The notes beneath the pieces are model-generated. The model did not search any database. It worked only from the letters and a program-made list of their open reading frames with translations, and was not told where the DNA came from. Shown here in pieces: positions 1-11,100 of a stretch of DNA of 64,000 bases. Origin of the DNA: Styela clava. Lineage: Eukaryota; Chordata; Ascidiacea; Stolidobranchia; Styelidae. A program made the position numbers and the translations under genes. Position 1 is the stretch's first letter. Every line of letters starts with the position of its first letter. The stretch lies in assembly GCF_964204865.1 (NCBI RefSeq), contig NC_135257.1:11616151-11680150 (forward strand), given 5' to 3'.

Positions 1-18
1 TACTTTAGAGTTGCTTAC

Positions 19-3000
19 TCGCGTTGACGTCCACCACGTTTATGTCAGGTTGCATGACATTACATAACTCGACTTCCATTTCTGCAAAACTGATAGGAGC
101 CTCTGGAATTGGGCGCGTGGACAATAGTCTTTTCCACGATCTTTCGGAAAACATTTTACCGTGCCTGGCCTCCATCAAAAACCTGAAAATGAAAATACAA
201 AAGACTATTGCAAACTCACTATTTGGACATCGATTAAAATAAGATATACACGTAATTATGCGAAGTTGAATGTATGTTTATAACAGCAGGCAAAAGAATA
301 TGTACATATTTTCACGCTGGACATTTGTCGGTAGAGTGGTCTTATTGCAAGTGGAATTCACTTGCAATTCGTTTGGGCTTCGTTTGTCAATCACATATAA
401 ATTGAAAATCACCAGTGCTTAAGACAAGGTATGCCAACTTGGCGTAACGAACTAGTGCCTATATCGGTTATTGGAGGATGCATCAGAGGATTACAAAAGG
501 GCCATACCACATACATTAACCCACAAATTGTTTAGAATTTTCCTATTCGTTAGGCGAGTGCTTAGGCGAGTTTTTAGATCTTTAAGATGTTATAGGTTGT
601 TGTCTAAAAGCGCTCATTGTACAATCCGTAAACGCATTTTACATTTCTTTCAAAACGGGATGAAATCGAATGTCTCGATTGATTGGAATTGTCGAAAAAT
701 ATGATTGAAAAATGGAAACAATTTATGCCACTACCAACAAGAAAACAGCTCGAGTATAACATTACTTTACGACGAGAATCGAATAATATTTTCCACGAAC
801 ACGATTGCGGTTCAAATGTTAACCGAGTTTATATCAGCTTACTTAAGAAGATGCGATAAGAATATCCATTTGACAAAGTTCCTATATAAGGCTGTACTAC
901 CAGGAACGATGGCATAGAATTGTCATCATCTTTCCTGATGCGCTACATAGATTTGATCCTTTTTCCAGGTATGAATTCGATGTTTCATTAAGGCGACAAT
1001 ACAAGATAATACTATACAAACTCAGTTTTCTTCCTTCTCCCACTCTGCTCTTAATAAAGATATAAATTATATAGGTATTCGTGGCGGTATTATAGTATAA
1101 TGAGACAGGAAGAGATCATCGTCTTCACTTCTGGTCGTTTTCCGCAAAGCATGACAATAAAAGAGCCACACATGAACAGGTGGGCGTGCATTTTCGAACA
1201 CCGATACAAGCGACCAGATGGAAGACAAACGACGAGCGTGGAGGACGCAGCAAACGAAAGAAATTCATTTTCCAAATCCTGATCTGCAGATGATCGTACA
1301 GTTATTCCAGACATAAAAACTGGTAAGTATATAATATAGCCTATATCAGTTGTTAGTATAAACTATATTGCCACAATTCGAATCTAATTGGTGTATCGAT
1401 GGTACCATGCCTAAATCTCATTGCAGTTAAGCATTCCTTTATTTGCACGAATTCAAGTCTCATACGACAGGTTATAATTAACACTTATGGTGACAAAGCA
1501 GTATCTTTTTATAAACGAGCCTGCAAACTACGTGATAGTCTTCCGCTATACGATTCCAAATTTATTCTTGTTGGACGGATTGACACTGCAAATTTACAAG
1601 TATATCTGCTCAAAAGCCAATAATTTACTGCAAAGCTGCACACGAATTCACTATTATACCAAAATTTTGAAGAAATAATTATAAGTCAAAAATCTGCCAG
1701 CTTCTCCCGAACATGCCCGAATCCGAATATATTCATGAACTCATTTTGCATAATATAATCTAAGTCGACCCGATTCAGTTATGGTGATATAACAGTAATT
1801 GTACAAATATTTTGGGCCATAGTGACATAACATTTACACAGCAGCTACGTTTAAATTTATCTGGTCTGGTTATAATTATTCATTAGGCCTTTTATCTTTT
1901 TTCAGAAAAATCCACATGGGTGAATGTCATCAGCGAAATCAAGAAAATCAGTTAAACTGTGCTGGCCTTCGATATCTCCGCAGCTTTTGCTGCATTAGTG
2001 GCGTTAATGCGTAATGCAACAAAACTGCGGTTATATCGGGCCATGAGCTTTCTTCAACACAAAATATTTTTAATACCATGAAGCTGGAGAAGACAAATAA
2101 CAAAGTTCGATATTGAAATAGATTTAGCAAGATAATGGTATCAATAAAATTCACTAAATTTGTGCTATTGAATTATTGTTACCTTGTGCTGGGTCTATGT
2201 CTTTAGTATTTAAGGTATGCTGTATATAAAATGTCTCGGGACCCCCAATTAAATGATTTATAATTCACATTAAATGAAAGAAAGGGACTATTTAAAACGG
2301 GTGACGATCTACAGTTCATACTCCATACCAAAGCCGAAAGGAGACAAATTCAGCAATTAGCGTCAGTTTTTTTACAAAGTATAGTTGTGGCCTCTCGCAC
2401 AAAATGAGAAAATCTTTTGATAAAAGACTAAATACGTCCGGTAGGAGCCTCATGTAGATTTATTATTAAGATGAAGATTTTTCAAGCAAATGTCGGTTTG
2501 AATGAATTCGAATCACTTCGATTCGGCACTGCTGGGAAAAAAGATAGACGGAAGTTAACGTTTGTTTCAGGTTATATCAGTATGGCGCTATACTAATTTG
2601 AATTCAGAGCGAAATATATTCTACCATACATAGCACTTATATTAGCTACGGAAATTTCCAATGACATGTCAATGAGGTCGTTGATTGTGACAATACCTTC
2701 TGGCGTAACTACTAAACAAATTCATAAACTAATAATCCTGCGACGACCTGTGTCTGCCGTAAAAATCAAACCCGATGTCTATACGGTAGTCCAATAGCCC
2801 AATACGAAGTCATTCAAATGTCGATTGGGGTCATATTATATTCATCGTTAATCCTAACTGCCGAAAAGAAATATATTAGTAAATTATTTTCGAATCTTAT
2901 GTGTAACCTTTCTTTGAACACACTAGAAATATAACAAAGTACTACTGTGTACTATAAATACCATTGCCCAAACTTCTTTGCACCTGCATAGGCGAACAGA

Positions 3001-6000
3001 GCAGTACATGACACATGACACGTTTCTTCAAAAATACATTATGCGCGTTAAATTAATTGTACAAAAGCATTAGACACGTTCAATGTGAAAAATGGGATTT
3101 TGTTAGGTTTATTGAAGAATGGTCAATTTTTTTTATCATCATATAGACATTAGTAGCCATATTATTTCCATATCATCATATCATGGGCTATCACTCCTCA
3201 AATCAATCACGAAGTTATACTAACAATGTGCGATTTCAGATCTTCCTAAAGTTCGACTATACAAAATACCAAAATCGCAAGACATGGTTATCCAAAAAAT
3301 TGGGGCCTCATAACCTATTACAGACGTGACAGCTTAGTATTAACCGACTTGTTGAACAATACATCCTTAACAATGTAACCATATGTTCCCAATCGTGTGT
3401 GATTCTCTCAAAGCGTAATGTCTGCGATCTTCATTAGACTACAATGTGGTAATCAGAATAATGAAATATTCCATGTAATCGACTCATAAGGACAAGGAAT
3501 GAATATTAGCATTACACTAGTATCGTATTTTATTATTCTTGCGAAAAGGAAGCGGAGTGTAAGATTTCATCAATAGCAGCGTCTCTATCGAGGTAACGTA
3601 TTTTGATTGCGCTACCAACAGTTGAATACTCCAAAACACTTTACTTCTACATGATATTACAGACATTCCTATTATAATACACAAACCAACCAAATCTCTC
3701 TACGTAATTTCAACGAATTGTGTGGTAGCCATGGTAAAAATCCGAATAATTAGAACATCATCATAGATACAGACGTGAAAAGGCATTTAAAAAAGCAAAG
3801 TTAGGATAAGATCTCCGGGGAAGAGTAACGCCGATAATCAAATGCAGATGCCAAAATAAACCAAATGGCTAACCGCTCGCTCTCCTTATCCGCTTACCAG
3901 TCCAGGTCGAGTATTGAACAATTAACAAGATATATTTTCCAATGTAGCCATATCGGACCAGCGTGAATAACCGTGCGTTCCTTTCTGCATAATTATCACC
4001 AGCAGGTTCAAACCTGCCAACAACCGGCCTATGCTTAACGCTTACCGTGTACATCAACCTTGAGTCAACTTATCGAAACAATATCATTATAGTGTATAGC
4101 CAATATCATACGATTGGATAGAATATCCTATGGCGCGACTTATCAGTGTCAACAAATATCACGTTGGGTGTGTGGACTGTGGAGTAACACAAAGGCGCTA
4201 AGACTGGCTCTGACGCACAACAACAGTGATGCAAAAGGCTGTTGTTGTCAATTCCTCAAAACTGAAGATGTGGAACACAACATTCAAGAAAGCGCAAATA
4301 ATTTGTAAAAATATATTAGGGCGAAATATTTAGCTCTTTAATTCTTCACTTTACTTTCGGTTTGGGTTGATTGAAGATAATTTTGTAATTTACCAAGATA
4401 TTACTAGCGGAGTATAAATAGCAAATAGTTTTAGGGGTTTAAATAAAGTTTCTGAACCAGGCTTGCGCAAGCACATGCGGGCAGCCACACGGTTTTGTGG
4501 AATATATGAATTTTCCATATCGGCATAGCTTCTTCAATTTCTAACAATTTGGATGAGATGCAGGCTTGAGTTAAACAATATACTATCCAGGGCTTAAACT
4601 CGACATTTTAAAAATAGAATGTTATACAGTTATCTGTGTTTTGTAAACAATTGGCCATAGCTATAACTTACCTTGCTGTTTTTATGGGAATCACCCCGCT
4701 ATGATTCCGATCCAATAATGCAAATTCCCATTGAAGATCTTGAACAAGGTAATATCTTCGGTCCATTTCCTAAAAATGAGATAATGACTTGGAGAATAGT
4801 GAGGATTAAGCTATTTTCATTGGAATATAAGAAAGTGACCCCTGATGTGCTAAACGCTACAAAAAGGATTATTTTCATCCCTGTTCATGATCTCTGCCAC
4901 TGTCTCTGATTCACATGAATGTGTACTTACCACCCAATCTGTGGAAGAATGTTGTTTTCGGCAATTTGGTGTGGTGGCGCATGGTGCTAAGCATTAGGAA
5001 TACTCTGGCAACAGCACCTCTTATTATCCCGCCTGGGTTCGAATCCTGTGGGGTCTGACTATGTGCGAGAGGATTGCATCAGCAAGTCCATGCATCTGAA
5101 ACAAATAACTTTCTAACTAATTATATACCCGACATGGGCTGTTAACCGGATAAGACACCCTCGCTACCAATAGGATTAGGCCGTCTCATCGTCTTTCCTG
5201 TCCATCGGAATAAATATGTTAAGTCCTATCCTAATCCACATGTTCATTACCTGCAATATGTCTGGCATATCAGACAAATACACAGAATGCCTGTTGAGGT
5301 TCTTGCATTCAATAGAAGCTAAGACCTGAAAACAAAATATCATATAAAAGTATTATAAACTGTAAAATTCAAGTATAAAAGTATAAAAAAAAATTTATGA
5401 ATTATGTTCAAAATTTATACAATTTATGGAAAATGTTACCAATAACAGCTATGACAATGCATTTATATTCAAGTAACCCAACACTGTTTTCTGGTGCTTT
5501 TGCTCCTAAAATGCTTGTCTCAAGATTATTCATATGCATAAAACTCTCTACCTTGATAATATTTTCAGGGGTATTATTTATATAAACTTGTCACATTAAA
5601 TGAAGATTTTTTTCCTGATGTCAAATTGAGGAACCTATTCATATTTTTACCAACCTGTGGCATGCTTATTCCTCCCATTCTTATTTCTTCATGCAAAATT
5701 TGCAGTTGAGGTGCACTGATACAACCATTTTTCTTCACATCAAAAAATGTGAAAAGATTTTTCATGGAATTAGATTCTAGGTCATTCATTGCTAAATTCC
5801 AAATTCTACAAAATAGAACGACAAACACATAATTTTCAGGTATAATTTACTTCCAGTCTCCCATCAGAAAAAATGATATATCTTCATCAATTTTTGCATG
5901 CAAGTTGACCAAGCGGTAGGTAAGTAAGTGTCTAATATTGTTAAAAGAAATTTAGGTTTTTTTCAAGATGAAAGTTAGCCTCTTTGAATATATATTTATG

Positions 6001-6089
6001 CCACTATGAAAATACAAGATTGATTCTTTTACATATTTGTACCTGCCTAAGAACTCCAATGTCTCCAATGTCATGTCTTTTGAAAACAT
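19..6089 (-). CDS. EF-hand-like protein, six exons, 3' end beyond the left edge
   Basis: Six exons on the - strand join in one frame through GT-AG introns: 6089-6043, 5931-5851, 5805-5655, 5325-5251, 4769-4672 and 182-19, giving about 205 residues before the last donor (GTAAGC, 18-13). Exon 3 has a degenerate EF-hand loop (FFDVKKNGCISAPQ). Exon 5 has a second loop (LLDRNHSGVIPIKT) with Asp, Asn, Ser and Gly in the usual positions but Thr rather than Glu at position 12. No membrane segment or signal peptide is visible. The chosen start is the ATG at 6089; an acceptor-like AG lies just before it, so upstream exons cannot be excluded. The intron between the last two exons is about 4.5 kb and holds a SINE; another exon could hide there. 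The fold suggests a calcium-sensing or structural EF-hand protein of the large EFCAB type. I do not recognise the exact orthologue. Confidence 0.6.
183..4671. other. Long intron of the EF-hand-like gene
   Basis: About 4.5 kb without a gene I can support. It holds a diverged SINE (3803-4055) and a GC-richer stretch at 1090-1320 that is open on both strands and ends at a perfect GTAAGT donor on the + strand, but gives no convincing protein. The remainder is AT-rich and featureless by eye. Confidence 0.5.
3803..4055 (-). mobile_element. tRNA-derived SINE, diverged copy
   Basis: Read on the - strand it begins with a tRNA-like head, has a B-box-like GGTTTGAACC (about 4003-4016 on the + strand), the family body ending in a CCGG-containing segment, and the tail that reads GATCTTATCC. 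It aligns by eye with the better copies at 4968 and 7378. Its A box is poorly preserved, so it is probably an old insertion. Confidence 0.6.
4968..5237 (+). mobile_element. tRNA-derived SINE, near-complete copy
   Basis: The head GGTGTGGTGGCGCATGGTGC resembles a pol III A box, and 5036-5046 is an exact B-box consensus GGTTCGAATCC. The body shares the segment ATGTGCGAGAGGATTGC with the copy at 7378-7732, and the tail ends in TAAGTCCTATCCTAAT. It lies in an intron of the EF-hand-like gene, in antisense orientation, ending about 14 bases from exon 4 (5251-5325). Confidence 0.8.
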
Positions 6090-6911
6090 ACTATGTCATA
6101 AATTATGTTAAATAAAAACAAATCGACATAAGCATTACACCGAATGCATTGACTTGATACAACATCTATGAGACCATAATAGGTTTTTATTTAGATATTA
6201 TTTAGATAGATAGATTAATCAAAGTGCTGAGTACTGATAGATTTCCGGTTCGGATAAAGTATGAGGTCAACTACACTTCATTATATCATTAATTTCCACC
6301 TTCAAAAAATTATACATTTCGAAATGCAACATTTCTTTTCATGCTTTGATGAGATGAGATCAAATCTTAACCTATGTCCATTGTATTGTATCCACGTATG
6401 CATTTGATTTGTACAATTTTGTCTTAAACCTAACACTGAAAATTTCTGTAGCTTGTTATTGCTGTATTGTTAAAGCAGTAATGCCTATTTTGTTACTGCT
6501 ACTTTTATTACTATAGCCTGGTAGTACAGCCGTCAATATCTGGCAAAGCAGCATTATGATATTATACCCCATAGAGTGGTATTGAAATACTCGATATTGG
6601 AAGAATTCCAAGAACAAATTTCTGAAAGTAGGATATGTATACATAATCGACAGGTAGGCAGGGGAAAAATATGACCATATTTGATTTATAACTGCAATTA
6701 AATAACTAGACTTGCGTAAAAATGCGTTAAATGTTCACGGTTACTCAGATTTTGCCACCAATGAGAGAAAAGGAATAAAGGATGAAAATTCAGTATTCTT
6801 GAAGATCAATGCTGCAAAGCTAATTCTGAATCTTCAGAATTTGAAAGAGGGAATTGAAATGGTGGACTTTCAATGGTGATAAAAAAGGGCAAAACTTTTT
6901 TTTCATTCGTT

Positions 6912-7040
6912 GAAGTGGCGCATTGTGCTGAGCATTGGGAATACGCTCGCTACCACACCTCTGATTAACCTGTATGAGTTTGAATCTCCTGGGGGATAAT
7001 TATGTGATAATCCTATTCTGTTTGTAATTATAAAGCACTA
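6912..7040 (+). mobile_element. tRNA-derived SINE, head only or interrupted
   Basis: The tRNA-like head (TGGCGCATTGTGCTGAGCATT) and a mutated B box near 6976-6987 match the other copies, but the body stops near 7040. A matching family tail is present further on at 7302-7345, so this copy may be interrupted, or the tail may belong to a separate 5'-truncated copy. Confidence 0.6.
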
Positions 7041-7301
7041 ATTTTCCTAAGCGTTCTTAATAGTCAGATAGGCTACAATAATAAAGAAGCTTGCCTCAGT
7101 CAAAATTTTTGTTACCATAATTTGATTTCTCTGAATTCAAATCTAGAGTGGAATTTTTTGCAGCAGAGTACAGGTGGGTGGTAGGAAGTCATATTTTTTT
7201 TAACCTGAAGTTAGGTTTCAATCCGATTGTTTCCGTTTCTACTCTCAGACTGTCTATCTAGACTACTGGCTGACTGTACGAAAAAAATAAGCATGGCTTT
7301 T

Positions 7302-7420
7302 CTCTCCCCCCGGATAAACATGTAAATCTTATCCTATTCTAATATAGCAATAGCTGTTCAAAGGATTATGGTATATTTAGGATAGGATAGGATTTACATA
7401 TTTATCCCGGGGGAGAGGAA
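7302..7420. repeat. Inverted repeat made of two SINE tails
   Basis: A + strand SINE tail (7302-7345, CCCCCGGATAAACATGTAAA then TCTTATCCTA) faces the tail of the - strand SINE that starts at 7378. The two arms of about 40 bases are imperfect reverse complements separated by about 35 bases, so the DNA or RNA could fold into a hairpin. Confidence 0.6.
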
Positions 7421-7732
7421 AGCCGATAAGACGGCTTATCCATATGGCGAACCACGGCCTCTCGTCCGGTTACCATTCCAAGTCGGGCATGGGATTAGTT
7501 TTTTACTGTATTGTTTGTTTTTTTCGGAAGCATGGACTTGGTGGTGGAGGAAGCCGTAACCGACCAGCGGTTACGTGAACCACCCAACGACGGCGAGGAG
7601 TCCAGCAATCCTCTCGCACATAACCATCCCTGCATGGGATTCGAACCTGCGAACCCACGCAGAGTAATTAGAGGTGCGGTGACGAGTGTATTCCTAACGC
7701 TTAGCCCGTTGAGCCACACCGCCGCGCATTTC
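7378..7732 (-). mobile_element. tRNA-derived SINE, best-preserved full-length copy
   Basis: On the - strand it starts GGCGGTGTGGCTCAACGGGC, a good pol III A box (7692-7719 on the + strand), followed by a B box GGTTCGAATCC (7636-7647), a body of about 250 bases, and a tail ending ATGTAAATCCTATCCTATCC. At about 355 bases it is the longest copy in the window. The translated frames across it are open only because it is GC-rich; they are not protein genes. Confidence 0.85.
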
Positions 7733-8102
7733 ATTATTTAGACTAGCATATTTTGATTGCTCTCCCAACAACCTTCTAACTTTTTCCGTTTTTGTTAATC
7801 GTTGTTTTTTTACTTCACTAGACTAATTTCATTTGAAGACCGAATAATCAAACTAACTGACTTCAGTATTTACTGTACAGGATCTGATGAGTACCAGTAC
7901 CGTCACTTGATACCATTCAAAATAAATTACCGATCTCTTATCATATTCTTCTCAAACCGCATCGCACTGCATCAGGTCGTTGTGGACTAGAAAAAAAAGT
8001 TGTTTACATGGGTAAATATAGCGGTTATGCCGCAGTCTGTGACCGCTGGGGTCGCTATAGATGTTCCCCCGAGCATCGATTTCCTTGTTTTTTTCCGTAG
8101 CA

Positions 8103-11100
8103 ATGACGAATCAGCAAAAAGTTGAAAGCAGCGTAACAATTGCAATTTTTACAGCCGCTCAGACACTGTGTTCGCTCAGACGGATATTCAAGCATGGTTG
8201 TAAGTATTGCCTCGTTCCCGCGGTTTTGCGTGTTATTTGTCAGTTTTCAGCTGTGTTTCCGAAAATTAGTTATAAATGAGGTAATTTAATTGTCTTTATG
8301 TCTTCCGATGAGATTTAGTTCAGCTGCAATAATCAAAACGTCGTTCTGGAAAAACTGCGATAGACTAGGCTAAAATTTACTATTAGTATCTGTGAGTGGC
8401 ACGCCGTTGTATATTTTATTAAAACTGATGGTATTGAGCATGTGAATCAGTTTGTAACTGTTTACTTTCCAAAACACATCCAGAAGGCATCCAGAATTTT
8501 GCAAGAGTTGAGTATAGAAAAAAATTTCTGGGGTCAAGGTTGGGGGAAACGTCCATAGATTTTGAAATATTCAAAAATAAACAGCCACAGTATTCGACAA
8601 ATTATGTGCAGGCATTCTTCGTTGGAAAGGCTCCGTGTTGACGGTGGTGGATATATATAGGTTTTAAACAATATTAATAAATAAATGAATATTGACGTGA
8701 TAGCTACTATTGTCATATTTTATCTATTTGCAATTACGGAAAGCATTCAAATTGGCGGCCAAGAAGTATGTGCACCATGATGGCGCACTAGCTGATAACC
8801 CTAACCTAGTACACATACTATGTTCAGGTTGTGTGCCATCTTGATGCACATACTTCGGAAGCACCTTTCAATTAGAGGTGATGATTGCCACCAGGTATAT
8901 TCATATCGATGATAAATAAAGAAACAACCGGTGTTAGCAAAACGATTTAATTTGCCGACGTTTCAAGTTTCTATTCAGAAAAACTTCATCGGTGATGATA
9001 TGACAAGCACAATATTGTATATATATATATATATATGTAGGAAAAGAAAGAAAAAATAAAATACCACGGCATGTAACCCAAAAATGCGCAAATATGGTAA
9101 TAGACCCGCGTGAATTAGTGTAAGTTCAAACAAATATGGTGACTATCTGAAATAGCCGTTTTGGGCATATTGAACGGTGACCGTACATTTGAACTCATGT
9201 GTATATCCACGGGTTCAAGCTATATGCGGGTACTAAAACCCATGGGTTAGGGTTGGTTTGGGTTCAAATATCCGTAAAACAAAAAAATCCATAGGTGCAA
9301 TAGTATGCAGGAGCAATTGTCATGGGTTCAAATGTATACGTGGGTTCAAATGTAATAGGACCATATCGAACTAGTACGTGACTGACGCTGTTTAAATTGT
9401 TCATTAACAGCTATTTATAACGTACTTTAAACTTATCACTAAACATTATAGTCCAAAGACATTTAATCAGCTATACTCGTATAAAAACTGAGCTTGTGTT
9501 GTAATGCAACTCAACCTGCTGGTGATGACGCGATCCATCATTTAAGCCTAAATAGCCCTTTCTCACTAGAATACTGTTTCAACTTTTCATTAGTACACCA
9601 TAATACTAACTTACAAATATATACTAGGATATATGTGAGGTTAAATATTTAGCAAAATCTTAGCATTTATCAGTAAAATCATTCATATTTGTGTTGAATG
9701 CATATTGCTACATAATTTTGGATGATAGGTGGGGTTCAGGAATGACATACGCAAAAATTGTTATGCGACGCCTACTGGACATACACTACACTAGACCTTC
9801 CGTTGCATACCGTACCCTTCTCAAAAACCTTCTGACTTTCGCGTAGCACGGGTTCATAAAATCAAAAACGAGGACAGCTTTGACGTAAACCACATTCCCA
9901 TGAATATAAATACAACAGTAAAATTTTTGAATGAAATATCGAAACTAGCATAGAATATTGAGGAATAAATAATAAAATAAACATCCTTCTAGCGACAACA
10001 ACGATCTTTAACCACTGAAAATTAAAAAGCCATTGATCGAGTAATTGAAAAGAAAAGCGAATTTTTTGATTTCAAACAACAACATAATACCAAAGCGATC
10101 TATAGGTCCGTTTCGTGTCCAATGATAAAGATGTGAAAAGAAAAGCGATTGATCGAGTAATTAAAGAGAAAAGCGATTTTTTGATTTCAACAACAACATA
10201 ATACTAAAGCGATATATAGGTCCGTTTCGTGTCCAATGATAAAGATGTAAAAAGAAATGGGCAGATTAGAGTATATATTGCGTAAATCAGTGGGTTATTT
10301 TTCCACTTCATAAATGGTATTAAAAATGGTAGCAAGATGGTACCGTTTAAACAGGACCACACAAGATAAAATACAACTTTTATTTGCGATGGGTAACACT
10401 TCAAAGCTACACCAGCATATTAGTTCAAAAGGTGTTGATATGTCACATTCAATAAAACCTTGAAACTCAGATTAGATACAGTTGGAACAGCCACAGCACT
10501 CTCATTCTATGACGATATATACATCTTATTCCAGAATTGCCATTAGTGTCGTACTGCAGAGACGACCAGTGTCTTCGGTTCGGTGAATAATTGAATTTTA
10601 TGATAAAGCAGGCGAAGATATCATTAGTGAATAAAACAAAGAAGAAAGATTCGAAGCATGAACCCTGGACAAGTCCCCGTTTCAAGAGCAGCTTGATTTA
10701 GATAAAAAGACTTCTTTTTCGAATGACATTTGTCTGCTGAATATTGGTGATTCAAATCAATTTTCCGTGGTAAATGATCCAACCAATTTGTGCAAATGCT
10801 TGTTGTAACATAAAATTCCGCCCTACTGCTATTGCCAACTTCTATTTTTTTCCTATTTAGTGAGCAATATGTTTTAACAAGCCTATAGGAATAGCCAGTT
10901 CGCATCACTTTCTTGTACATACAACAAATGTTGGGATATGTAATGAAAAAAGATTGATGAGAGTAAATTGAAATTGAACGAAAAAGTTAATTATGTTTTT
11001 ATTAATACAATTTCGATTTCTATACAGCGTCAAACGCGTACACTGCACCTTCAAGCTCTATCCAGCCTTTCATACTCAGCACATTCGTTTTTATACTCGA

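Noticed and set aside
1090-1320. A GC-richer stretch open on both strands, ending in a perfect GTAAGT donor on the + strand.
   Set aside because: Every + strand frame meets a stop before the donor, and the - strand frame has no recognisable domain or convincing acceptor. It could be an untranslated exon, but I cannot support a gene.
7630-7720. Functional tRNA gene.
   Set aside because: A and B boxes are present, but no cloverleaf with a paired acceptor stem can be made, and the sequence continues into a repeated SINE body.
7495-7741. Overlapping ORFs of 76-79 codons on both strands.
   Set aside because: They fall entirely within the best SINE copy, whose A and B boxes explain the sequence.
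9240-9262. Telomere-like GGGTTAGGGTTGG.
   Set aside because: Only about two units, not a tandem array; likely coincidence.
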